A program made the translations under genes and the position numbers. From an uncultured Roseiflexaceae bacterium (GTDB lineage: Bacteria; Chloroflexota; Chloroflexia; Chloroflexales; Roseiflexaceae): a stretch of 24,587 bases of DNA. The stretch covers positions 1 to 24,587 of the forward strand of contig CAIPUQ010000109.1 of NCBI GenBank assembly GCA_903868295.1. Direction: 5' to 3'. Positions 14,498 to 22,442 of the stretch are shown piece by piece (position 1 is the stretch's first letter; every line of letters begins with the position of its first letter). The notes under the pieces were generated by a model. It saw only the letters and a program-made list of their open reading frames with translations, made no database searches and was not told the origin of the DNA.

Positions 14498-17071
14498 TTA
14501 TTCCACCTCGCGGTCGACGCTCCGCGGAGACTTCGATGCGGTCTTCCGCACAGCGGGTGTTGCGGAACGGGGGGTAGTCGATTTTTTGGGACGGACAGGT
14601 GTGGGGGTTTTGGTCGATGCGACGCTCGTTCGCTTGGTGCCGGCGCTTTTGGCAGCAGTCGCTGACGTGCTTGTGCGCTTCGCAGCGGGCTTCTTTGCGG
14701 ATGTCGCTGCAACACGTTTGGTACTTTTGGCACTCTTGGGCGCAGCCGCACTCCGTTTGGGTTTTGCGGTGGCCACATTGCGGGCGGCACTCGCACGGGC
14801 TGCAGCAGCCCCACGACGTGGCGGCTTGGCTGCCTCGACTGCCGGGTCGTAGGTAGCGACCTCAGCCAGATCGTTGACGATGTAATCACAGTTGGGGTAC
14901 CCGCTACAGCCATAGAATGGCCGACCGAACGCGCCTTTGCGTTTGAGCAGTTCGTGTGCGCTACACTTCGGGCAGGTAATCCCCGTTGGTTCAGGCGGGG
15001 CAACCGGCTTCCCGGTTTTGTCGAGCCGAAGCGTCCCTTTGCAACTCGGGTACCCCATGCATGCCAGGAAATTGCCGAAGCGGCCGCGGCGCACCATCAT
15101 CGGCCCTTTGCACGTCGGGCACTCGACGTCGGGCATCGGCGCGGTATCGATTGTTTTCAACACGATGGCGCCATCGGTCCGCACGAAATCGCTGGTGAAC
15201 GAACAATCGGGGTAGCGTGTACAGCCCACAAACTCGCCTTGACTCCCAAACTTGACCATTAGCATACCGGCATCACACTTTGGGCACGGCAATGCCGTGA
15301 CGGTGTCGACACGTTCTTTGCGGGCATGTTCGAGTGCCACCAAAAAGACTTTGTAATACTCGTCGACCACTGCCAGCCACTTTTCGTGACCCTCAGCAAC
15401 CAGGTCGAGTCGATCTTCGAGGAGCGACGTGTAGGGATAGTCGACGATTTTATCGAAATCTTCGACCAATAAGTCATTTACCTTTTCGCCCAGTGTCGTC
15501 GGGATATACCGACCGGCAGCAACCTCGACATACTTGCGGTCGACAATGGTCGCCGTAATCGTCGAGTACGTCGACGGCCGACCAATGCCCAATCGCTCGA
15601 GCTCTTTGATGAGGGTAGCGTCGCTGTAGCGCGGCGGCGGCTCGGTAAAGTGTTGGAGCGGCGACAACAGATGCAATGCCAATGCTTCGGCGATCGCCAA
15701 GACGGGCAAGCGGCGCTCTTTGTCTTCGTCTTCTTCTCCATCGTCGAGACTGACATTATAGACCGCCAAAAAGCCAGGCACCTTGAGCACCGAACCGGTT
15801 GCACGGAAGGTATAGGGGCCCTTGGTCCCCTGGTCTGCCGGCAACACCGTGCCCGCGGCAATATCGACGGTCTGCGAGTCAAATACCGCTGGGGACATCT
15901 GACTGGCAATGAAGCGCTTCCAAATCAAGTCATACAAGCGGGCTTGATCGTGGTTCATCTTGCCACGGATGTCACTCGGATTGCGCGCCGCCAACGTCGC
16001 ACGGATCGCCTCATGCGCTTCTTGCGCACCTTTTGCTTTGGTGGTGTACGTATTCGGTTTGGTCGGGATCGCATCTGCACCGTAGGTTGCACTGATGTAT
16101 GCACGGGCCTCGTCTTGTGCGTCTTTGGCAACATTGACACTGTCGGTACGCATATAGGTAATCAGGCCGACTGCACCTTCGGAGCCACCAATATCGATGC
16201 CTTCATAGAGTTGCTGCGCAACCATCATGGTTTTTTTGGCCGAAAAACCAAGTTTACGTGATGCTTCTTGTTGTAGCGTGCTGGTAATAAACGGTGGCGG
16301 CGCATTGCGTTTTTTGTCTTTGCGCTCTATCGACTGCACCCGCCATTGCGCATGTTGTAAATCGGCGACGATGCGACCGGCATGTGCTTCGTCTGCCACA
16401 TAGAATTTTTCGATTTTCTTGCCATCGACTTCGATCAAATTGGCACGGAACGGGGTCGCTTTATCCTTCAACTTGAGCAAATCTGCTTCGATGCTCCAGT
16501 ATTCTTGTTTGACGAATGCCTGGATCTCACGCTCACGTTCGACAACCAACCGTACCGCTACGGACTGCACACGTCCACCAGACAAACCGCGTCGCACACG
16601 GTTCCACAAGACCCGAGACAAGCCGTAGCCGACCAACCGATCGACGATGCGACGGGCCTGCTGTGCATTGACGAGGTCCATATCAATAGATCGTGGATGC
16701 TCCATGGCAGCCCGAACCGCATTGGGCGTAATCTCGGTAAACGTCACCCGATGGATGGGTGTCTTGCGCGGCACCGAAATCGACTCGACGATGTGCCAGG
16801 CAATTGCCTCACCTTCACGATCAGGGTCGGTCGCCATATAGACGGCACTTGCTTTGCGCGCCGCAGCCCGCAAATCCGATATCACACGCTCTTTGCCCGG
16901 CATCACCGTGTAATTCGGCAAATAATCATTGGCAATATCTATCGCACTTTCCTGTTTGGGCAAGTCACGGACATGACCAATCGAGGCAATCACGGTGTAG
17001 CCTTTTCCCAAGTATTTTTCAATCGTTTTGGCTTTGGCAGGAGATTCTACAATTACTAATTTATCTGACAT
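14498..17071 (-). CDS. topA: DNA topoisomerase I
   Basis: An 857-residue type IA topoisomerase that relaxes negative supercoils. The TOPRIM domain is clear: Glu9 in VIVESPAKAKTIEKYLG and Asp82-Asp84-Glu86 in TDPDREGEAIAWHI. The active-site tyrosine is Tyr306 in GLITYMRTDSVNVAK. After the toroidal core come three four-cysteine zinc ribbons (CPKC...CTRYPDC, CPTC...CMGYPSC, CPKC...CSGYPNC). The last ~111 residues are a low-complexity Lys/Ala/Ser/Thr tail, probably DNA-binding, like the basic tails of some actinobacterial enzymes. ATG 17071 is chosen over the upstream ATG at 17101 because AGAGGA has a 5-nt spacing and MSDKLVIVES is the usual N-terminus. A strong promoter lies at 17113-17140. It is the first gene of the operon with comEA, pyk and two exported proteins. 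Confidence 0.97.
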   Translation of the reverse strand: MSDKLVIVESPAKAKTIEKYLGKGYTVIASIGHVRDLPKQESAIDIANDYLPNYTVMPGKERVISDLRAAARKASAVYMATDPDREGEAIAWHIVESISVPRKTPIHRVTFTEITPNAVRAAMEHPRSIDMDLVNAQQARRIVDRLVGYGLSRVLWNRVRRGLSGGRVQSVAVRLVVEREREIQAFVKQEYWSIEADLLKLKDKATPFRANLIEVDGKKIEKFYVADEAHAGRIVADLQHAQWRVQSIERKDKKRNAPPPFITSTLQQEASRKLGFSAKKTMMVAQQLYEGIDIGGSEGAVGLITYMRTDSVNVAKDAQDEARAYISATYGADAIPTKPNTYTTKAKGAQEAHEAIRATLAARNPSDIRGKMNHDQARLYDLIWKRFIASQMSPAVFDSQTVDIAAGTVLPADQGTKGPYTFRATGSVLKVPGFLAVYNVSLDDGEEDEDKERRLPVLAIAEALALHLLSPLQHFTEPPPRYSDATLIKELERLGIGRPSTYSTITATIVDRKYVEVAAGRYIPTTLGEKVNDLLVEDFDKIVDYPYTSLLEDRLDLVAEGHEKWLAVVDEYYKVFLVALEHARKERVDTVTALPCPKCDAGMLMVKFGSQGEFVGCTRYPDCSFTSDFVRTDGAIVLKTIDTAPMPDVECPTCKGPMMVRRGRFGNFLACMGYPSCKGTLRLDKTGKPVAPPEPTGITCPKCSAHELLKRKGAFGRPFYGCSGYPNCDYIVNDLAEVATYDPAVEAAKPPRRGAAAARASAARNVATAKPKRSAAAPKSAKSTKRVAATSAKKPAAKRTSTSATAAKSAGTKRTSVASTKTPTPVRPKKSTTPRSATPAVRKTASKSPRSVDREVE

Positions 17072-17112
17072 CGATGTCCTCTTGCTTGCTGCATGGCCCA
17101 ACTCCCTTTTTC

Positions 17113-17140
17113 AATATAGGTCGAAAAACGCTGTTGTCAA
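17113..17140 (-). promoter_or_regulatory. topA promoter
   Basis: On the minus strand a perfect -35 TTGACA (17140-17135) and a -10 TATATT (17118-17113, five of six) are 16 nt apart. Transcription would start near 17105, about 35 nt before the topA ATG. This is the best sigma-70-type promoter in the window. Confidence 0.8.
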
Positions 17141-17159
17141 GTATTTTGTTGCAACACAT
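17134..17159. repeat. Direct repeat copy 1, overlapping the topA -35
   Basis: A 26-nt unit beginning TTGTCAAG, then ATTTT, then CAACA. It matches copy 2 at 17374-17398 in the same orientation with three substitutions and one single-base gap. The minus-strand reading contains the topA -35 hexamer at its end. It could be an activator or repressor site, or part of a conserved promoter module. Confidence 0.65.
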
Positions 17160-17373
17160 CACAACTGCCGCTCCGGGGACTCTTGCTGTTCTCTCCAAAA
17201 CTCATCCTCCTTGCAGCATTTTCCCTTTGCCACAAGACAACGTGCTGGCTTTTCTCGTGCACGATTGTCTGTTCAGAAATCAAGGTCTGGTGTCCCTTTC
17301 TACCATCAATGCGACACAATTCCACGGTCAATCGGCACCGCACCCTTTTTCACCCTACCAAATAATTTTTTCA

Positions 17374-17398
17374 TTGTCAAGCATTTTATTCAACATAT
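17374..17398. repeat. Direct repeat copy 2
   Basis: A 25-nt unit related to 17134-17159, 240 nt away. On the minus strand it also ends in a perfect TTGACA (17380-17375), but 17 nt further the -10 would be TAGGGT, a poor match. It may be a second, weaker topA promoter or a distal regulator site. Confidence 0.6.
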
Positions 17399-17451
17399 TG
17401 TATTGATTCTCTTTTATTTGCCTTTGTAAAGCAAAAAAATCCGCTTCATTT

Positions 17452-17466
17452 TTCTGATTTTCAGAA
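17452..17466. repeat. Small palindrome upstream of the membrane-protein operon
   Basis: TTCTGA-TTT-TCAGAA, perfect 6-bp arms with a 3-nt centre, about 110 nt before the predicted transcription start near 17576. Possible operator; no family assignment. Confidence 0.35.
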
Positions 17467-17541
17467 TAACAGCGCATAACACCTGACAGTTAACGCACAT
17501 CTTTCGGCATTATGGCGATTCGGTCCACCATTGCTGTACCG

Positions 17542-17569
17542 TTTGAGCCGAATCAAGGCGTGCTAGAAT
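17542..17569 (+). promoter_or_regulatory. Promoter of the right-hand envelope operon
   Basis: An extended -10, TGcTAGAAT (17561-17569), has five of six matches to TATAAT. A partial -35 (TTTGAG at 17542 or TTGAGC at 17543) lies 15-16 nt upstream. The start point would be near 17576, which argues against translation starting at ATG 17512 and for the TTG at 17605. Confidence 0.55.
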
Positions 17570-17594
17570 GCAGGGTAAGACTGCCTCCTGTTGC

Positions 17595-17598
17595 GGAG
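17595..17598 (+). promoter_or_regulatory. Ribosome binding site deciding a TTG start
   Basis: GGAG at 17595-17598 is 6 nt before the TTG at 17605. Neither ATG 17512 nor GTG 17560 in the same frame has a usable site. Confidence 0.55.
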
Positions 17599-17604
17599 AA
17601 TGAC

Positions 17605-20523
17605 TTGAGTATCTTGATTCTCGCCAGTGTTGTCGCCCTCGTCATTGCCACCGGTTGGCCGCTCGTCGCACGCCTCGGCGATTCTACACATCCCCTCGAT
17701 AGACTCTATCAATCTGCCCTTATTGGAATGCTCTTCCACGGTGGGTGTGCAGTCCTGCTGGCCGGCATCGGCGTGTTTTCACTCGTACTCCACAGCATGT
17801 GTGCGGTGGTTTTTGTTGGTACAACAGGCTGGTGGGCATGGCGTGGACCAGGGATGCAATGGCCAACATGGGCAATCATGCGACCTATCCGCTGGGAGAC
17901 AGCCGCGCTGGGAGCGGTGCTCCTGCTCACGTTGCTGCTTAACGGCACACCAGCACAGGTTATTTTTGGCGGTCGTGACGCAGGCATTTATGCAAATACC
18001 GGCTTTGCCATTGCACGGACGGGGTCGATTGTCCAACACGATGCCATTGTGGCAGATCTGGCCACCCGCCGTGGGACCGATGCAGACGCAGCACAAGGCT
18101 GGTCCAATCTCCTAGGGGTACAATCCGCGGATCGCTTTATGTCTACGCGAATGCGTCTTGCGGGGTTGTTCATTTCCGAATCAAACGCATCCGAAGGAGC
18201 CTACACTCCGCAATTTTTGCACCTCTTCCCTGCGTGGATTGCCCTCTTTACGGCAGCATTCGGCGTACACATGGGGCTCTTGGCAACCGGTTTGGCGGGA
18301 TTGATGGGGGTGTGGGGGCTGGGAATGGCCGGTCGCGCCTTGTTTGGCCCGGCAGTGGGTATCATTGCGATGACGTTGCTGGCACTCAACGGTGTGCAGG
18401 TCTGGTTTAGTCGCTACCCTATGTCCGAAACAACTGCCCAATGGTTGTTTTTTGCGTTGGTCTATGCGTTGGTGCGCTACAACGCCCCCGCCCGCCCAGA
18501 TCGCAATCTCGCCGCATTGCTCCTTGGATTGGCTGCGGGGCAGTTTTTGCTTGCACGACTCGATTTTGTCTTTGTCTTGGTGCCGTTTATCGGGTGGCTC
18601 GGGTGGCAATGGTTACGCAACACAGACCATGCGGGATTCCGCTGGGTCGTATGGGGATTCGCCGGCACGGGATTGCATGGGCTTATCCACTTATTGACCC
18701 TGTCGCGTGGGTATTTTATTGATACGTTTTTTGCACGTTTGCAGGATACTGCACTCAGTGCGCTGCTTGTTTTTCCACTGCTGACGCCGAACCTCCAGCG
18801 CATTTTCTTGATACGCCCCTGTTCACCGCTGACCTATCAACCGTGTCCGAATCAGAGCATCCCGGATGCAGCATGGAACTATCCACGGATTGGATTCGAA
18901 TTGGCATGCGTGGTACTCGTGATTGTCGGCGCGCTGTGGGTTCGTAGACAGCCACACGTACTTGCACGCATGCAGGCATTCGTGCGGCCATTTCTGTTGC
19001 CCTTGAGTCGCATTGGTGCGGTCTTGATAGGCATCGCTATATTGTACGCGTACCTGATTCGGCCACAAATTCTGACAGCAACGGTCGTTGCTGACGCATT
19101 TGGATGCATGACATCCACCCAGCGCATACATCCGACGGGGAGCTGTCTTGCGCTCCAGGGCTATATCGGCGCACCCATTCGACCGCCCACGTACGCCGAT
19201 CCGGTAGCACAATTTGTCTCGCGCATCGGGGCAGTAGTACGCGGTGTACCTCTCAATGATCCTGCGCCGCTGCGTGACCTGTATGCCAATTCGATGGCCA
19301 ATTTGGTACGAGTCGGCTGGTACACATCCCCATTCGGCATCGAAATGATGTTCATTGGTCTCGTGCTCCTGCTCTGGCGCGGAGTGAATCGGCATAATTG
19401 GTTTTTTCTCGGCGTGACCTTGATAACCGCGTTTGTGTTTATTCAACTGAGTTACGGCACAAGCAGTCAAACGTACATCTATATCATGCGCCGCTACTTG
19501 CCCAACATTTATCCGGGTTTTGCGTTGTTGAGCGCCTACGGTGCGGTTGCCTTGTGGGGAACAGCGTGGTGGCGGCGACTGCTGAGTGCAGGCAGTGTCG
19601 CGGTGTTAGTGCTTTTTCTCGGAGCCACGATACGCCCCGTCATTGCAGTGCCCGAGTTGCAGGGGTCATTTGCCCTGGTCGAACGTATCGCGGCATTGAG
19701 CACCCCTGCCGATGTCACGCTGGTGCGTGGTGGATCGCCACGGTACGTGGCGGCACGTGATGCCGCTGACACGCTCGCATTACCGTTGATCTCGATCCAC
19801 GGGCAGCAGGTCTTTGGGTTGCGCAGTGAACGCCCCGAGAAATACGGTCGGGACCTGGTAACGCTCTTTCGTCGGTGGAAATCCGAAGGACGTGCAGTCT
19901 ACGCACTTGTGGGTGCAAACGGGGCGCTCTGGTTCCCTGGCATGCATTTCGTCAAAAAAGAATACATACAAGCGCGTATCCCTGAGTTTTCGCAATTACT
20001 CAACCAAAAACCTGCCCTGATTGACTCGCTGAACATCAGCTATCAGCGCTACGAGCTCGTTGAGGGAACTGCCCCGCTGCCCGCAAGCATCGATGCGACC
20101 GACACCAGTGCGCAGGTCCGCGGGTTTTATCCGGTCGAAACGATCGATGATCGGACGTTTGCCTGGCTCGAACCAACCAGCGAGGTCCGGTTGCCGCTCC
20201 CTCGAGCCGGTGCACGCGTCATCGTCAGACTCAACAGCGGGCTGCGACCAGACGGGAGTGTTCCAGAGGTGTGTGTTCGTTTGGCAGGGCAACCGCTCCC
20301 ATGGAGCAACACCGAACCCATCTGGACGGCGCCTATCTGCAACCCAATCCATGACCACGACGAGCCAATGTTGTTGACGGTTCCGGCAGGTATGACCTCG
20401 GCGACGGATACACTGTTGGTGCGCATCGATACACCCGGTTGGGTGCCTGCGCTCGCTGATGCAGCGCTCAACGACTTCCGCACCCTCGGCGTGCAATTTG
20501 TGTCGGCGCAGGTACGCGAATGA
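17605..20523 (+). CDS. Large polytopic membrane protein, glycosyltransferase (GT39/ArnT/PMT)-like
   Basis: A 972-residue integral membrane protein with many hydrophobic segments over its first two thirds and a soluble, probably extracytoplasmic C-terminal region of about 280 residues. After the early helices a loop reads GGRDAGIYANTG (about residues 120-131), with an acidic residue and aromatic arrangement like the catalytic first outer loop of GT-C glycosyltransferases. Such enzymes move sugars from lipid carriers to proteins or glycans at the outer membrane face. Donor and acceptor are unknown. The frame extends to ATG 17512, but TTG 17605 has GGAG 6 nt upstream, starts directly with the first membrane helix (SILILASVVALVIATGWPL) and lies downstream of the extended -10. 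The following gene overlaps the stop by four bases (ATGA). Confidence 0.8.
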   Translation: MSILILASVVALVIATGWPLVARLGDSTHPLDRLYQSALIGMLFHGGCAVLLAGIGVFSLVLHSMCAVVFVGTTGWWAWRGPGMQWPTWAIMRPIRWETAALGAVLLLTLLLNGTPAQVIFGGRDAGIYANTGFAIARTGSIVQHDAIVADLATRRGTDADAAQGWSNLLGVQSADRFMSTRMRLAGLFISESNASEGAYTPQFLHLFPAWIALFTAAFGVHMGLLATGLAGLMGVWGLGMAGRALFGPAVGIIAMTLLALNGVQVWFSRYPMSETTAQWLFFALVYALVRYNAPARPDRNLAALLLGLAAGQFLLARLDFVFVLVPFIGWLGWQWLRNTDHAGFRWVVWGFAGTGLHGLIHLLTLSRGYFIDTFFARLQDTALSALLVFPLLTPNLQRIFLIRPCSPLTYQPCPNQSIPDAAWNYPRIGFELACVVLVIVGALWVRRQPHVLARMQAFVRPFLLPLSRIGAVLIGIAILYAYLIRPQILTATVVADAFGCMTSTQRIHPTGSCLALQGYIGAPIRPPTYADPVAQFVSRIGAVVRGVPLNDPAPLRDLYANSMANLVRVGWYTSPFGIEMMFIGLVLLLWRGVNRHNWFFLGVTLITAFVFIQLSYGTSSQTYIYIMRRYLPNIYPGFALLSAYGAVALWGTAWWRRLLSAGSVAVLVLFLGATIRPVIAVPELQGSFALVERIAALSTPADVTLVRGGSPRYVAARDAADTLALPLISIHGQQVFGLRSERPEKYGRDLVTLFRRWKSEGRAVYALVGANGALWFPGMHFVKKEYIQARIPEFSQLLNQKPALIDSLNISYQRYELVEGTAPLPASIDATDTSAQVRGFYPVETIDDRTFAWLEPTSEVRLPLPRAGARVIVRLNSGLRPDGSVPEVCVRLAGQPLPWSNTEPIWTAPICNPIHDHDEPMLLTVPAGMTSATDTLLVRIDTPGWVPALADAALNDFRTLGVQFVSAQVRE

Positions 20524-22406
20524 CCGCACAGCAACACCGCACCATGCGTCTGGTCAGTCTCTGCACCGCGGGGTTCACGCTTGTGGTATACCTCGTGACG
20601 CTGACGCATGTACACACGTTTGATGCGCTCTCGTACATCTTGGATGTCAGCCGCAAACCCTGGCAGCAACTTTTTCATCCACATCACCTGGCGTATGGAC
20701 CATTGGGTGCACTCATCGCTTCGCTGGCGCAGACCGACCCAGCGACGGCGTTGCAAGTGGCGAACGCCGTCGCCGGGAGCGTAGGCAGCGGGCTCCTCTG
20801 TGCCGCGGTCTATCGGCGGTGGCATAGGGTCGATGTCGCACTATTGGCAGCGTTGTCGTGTGCGTTTTCGTATGCCTATTGGTACTACGCCGTTGAAGTA
20901 GAAGTCTATACCCTCGCTACCCTGTGTATCATCGCGGTCCTGTGGTTCGCGATGGATCCCGCCCCTGCGCGGGTACGCTGGCGCGTGGGACTTGCCGTTT
21001 CGTTGGCTGGGGCCGTGTTGTTCCACCAGACCAATGCCCTCCTCGCCATACCCTTGGTTGTCCGGGCGTGGCCAGATCTACGGGCTGGTGGGCTTGCACG
21101 CCGCGGCTGGCTGATTGCGGGGGCAGGTGGGGTAGCAATTGTCGTGTTGGCATACGCATGGGTCATGGGCATCGTCAGCGGCTTTACGACGTACTCGGCC
21201 GCACATCAATGGCTGTTTGATTATGTCGACAGTGGCTGGTGGGGCGGCAGAGCAACCCTCGCAGATGTCCGTGATGGTCTCGCCGATACCGTCGCTGCTG
21301 GATGGGGCGGGTATCTCGCAATCGCAACAGTCGTCCTCTCGGCAATCAGCTATTGGAGCACACGCACCCGCCTCGAGCAGCCGTGGCTCGTTGTCTGGAT
21401 GGTCACCTATGGCGTGTTCTTCAGCTGGTGGGAACCGGATAATGTTGAGTTTTGGATAGCGACGACTCCTATCGCGGTGATGCTCCTTGTCGCACCACTC
21501 GCCCAGCTTGCACGCACTGACCGACGTGTATTGGTTGCGTTTGGTCTGCTGTTGACGACATTCGTGGTGAACCTGACGGCGATCCGTACCCGCGGTGATG
21601 CCCTGACCGATTTGCAACGACGGATCGCTTTGGCCGTCGCAGAAGCGAGCCAACCCGCAGATTTGGTGTTGGTGCCCGACGGCCTGCAAGAGTTGTATCT
21701 GCCCTACTACCATCAACGCGAACACTTTCTGTCGGTCAATGCCGCGATTGCAGAACAAGGATCGTGGGAGGCAGGGTGCGCCCGCATTCAAGACGCCATT
21801 CTGCAAACCCATCGGGCAGGTGCAGCAGTGCTGCTCGCGAGTGACTTTCTGACGCCGTCAGTGACCATGCAGCAACGGTTTGGTTTGTCGCCGCAAGCTG
21901 TGAGCGATTGCGTTGCGCAGATACAACCGCTCTTGGAAGACCTACCGATGCCTGCCGGAGTGCCCGCACACTCGCGTCTGCCGAATGCAGGTGCGCTCCT
22001 CGCATCTGACCACTGGGCAGTACTCACAGGGGCTCCGCTGGGGTGGACGTGGAGCAACGCAACGCCACAACCGGCCGATGCAGGTTGGCAACTCGGGGTG
22101 TCGCTCGACCCGAGCATCACATCGCCTATCCTCGACCGTGCAATGCCGAAACGCGTCGTCATTACGATCGCAGCAACGGGCACGGCCGATCGGCGTGGCC
22201 AACTGTTTGTGGCCACCGCACCCAATCAGTTCGACGAAGCGCATGCGGTTGCGTGGACCTATGGTGAAGGCCGTCAAACCATTGCAATTGATCTCGGCCA
22301 ACTACCCGCGCTGCCGCCCCGCTTGATACAGCTCCGCATCGATCCCGTCGCAGACGGTGCAGATGGAAGTGTCACGTTGTACGGAATATCGTTAGAATAC
22401 AAATAA
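20520..22406 (+). CDS. Polytopic membrane protein, DUF2723/PMT-type glycosyltransferase-like
   Basis: A 628-residue membrane protein with about ten hydrophobic segments in the first 360 residues and a soluble C-terminal part. The first outer loop reads HVHTFDALSYILDV (Asp35), followed by HPHHLAYGPLGALI, resembling the acidic loop and HPPG/YPL motif of DUF2723 and protein O-mannosyltransferase-like GT-C proteins. The C-terminal segment (about 490-628) is beta-rich and ends VTLYGISLEYK, suggesting a sugar- or polymer-binding domain. It probably works with the preceding protein in transferring or polymerising envelope sugars; this is inference. Its ATG overlaps the upstream TGA (ATGA), so translation is coupled and stoichiometry may matter. 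An alpha/beta hydrolase gene starts 36 nt downstream. Confidence 0.8.
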   Translation: MTAQQHRTMRLVSLCTAGFTLVVYLVTLTHVHTFDALSYILDVSRKPWQQLFHPHHLAYGPLGALIASLAQTDPATALQVANAVAGSVGSGLLCAAVYRRWHRVDVALLAALSCAFSYAYWYYAVEVEVYTLATLCIIAVLWFAMDPAPARVRWRVGLAVSLAGAVLFHQTNALLAIPLVVRAWPDLRAGGLARRGWLIAGAGGVAIVVLAYAWVMGIVSGFTTYSAAHQWLFDYVDSGWWGGRATLADVRDGLADTVAAGWGGYLAIATVVLSAISYWSTRTRLEQPWLVVWMVTYGVFFSWWEPDNVEFWIATTPIAVMLLVAPLAQLARTDRRVLVAFGLLLTTFVVNLTAIRTRGDALTDLQRRIALAVAEASQPADLVLVPDGLQELYLPYYHQREHFLSVNAAIAEQGSWEAGCARIQDAILQTHRAGAAVLLASDFLTPSVTMQQRFGLSPQAVSDCVAQIQPLLEDLPMPAGVPAHSRLPNAGALLASDHWAVLTGAPLGWTWSNATPQPADAGWQLGVSLDPSITSPILDRAMPKRVVITIAATGTADRRGQLFVATAPNQFDEAHAVAWTYGEGRQTIAIDLGQLPALPPRLIQLRIDPVADGADGSVTLYGISLEYK

Positions 22407-22442
22407 GCATGTTGTTTGTTGCTACAGAATTGGGCCACTGAT

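Larger units (their letters stand above)
17072..17604. other. 533-bp AT-rich divergent intergenic region
   Basis: This region separates topA (minus) from the membrane-protein operon (plus). It is clearly richer in A and T than the flanking genes. It holds the topA promoter (17113-17140), a diverged direct repeat (17134-17159 and 17374-17398), a small palindrome (17452-17466) and an extended -10 promoter for the right-hand operon (17542-17569). I found no convincing small gene. Short frames here have no usable ribosome binding site or cross the topA promoter. Confidence 0.7.

Noticed and set aside
17137..17343. Minus-strand frame of 68 codons upstream of topA, with an AAGGAGG-like site at 17206-17212
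   Set aside because: The site touches an ATG with no spacing, the encoded peptide has no family features, and the frame runs across the topA promoter.
17351..17380. A second topA promoter using TTGACA of repeat copy 2
   Set aside because: At 17-nt spacing the -10 would be TAGGGT, only three of six matches. It is kept as a repeat, not called a promoter.
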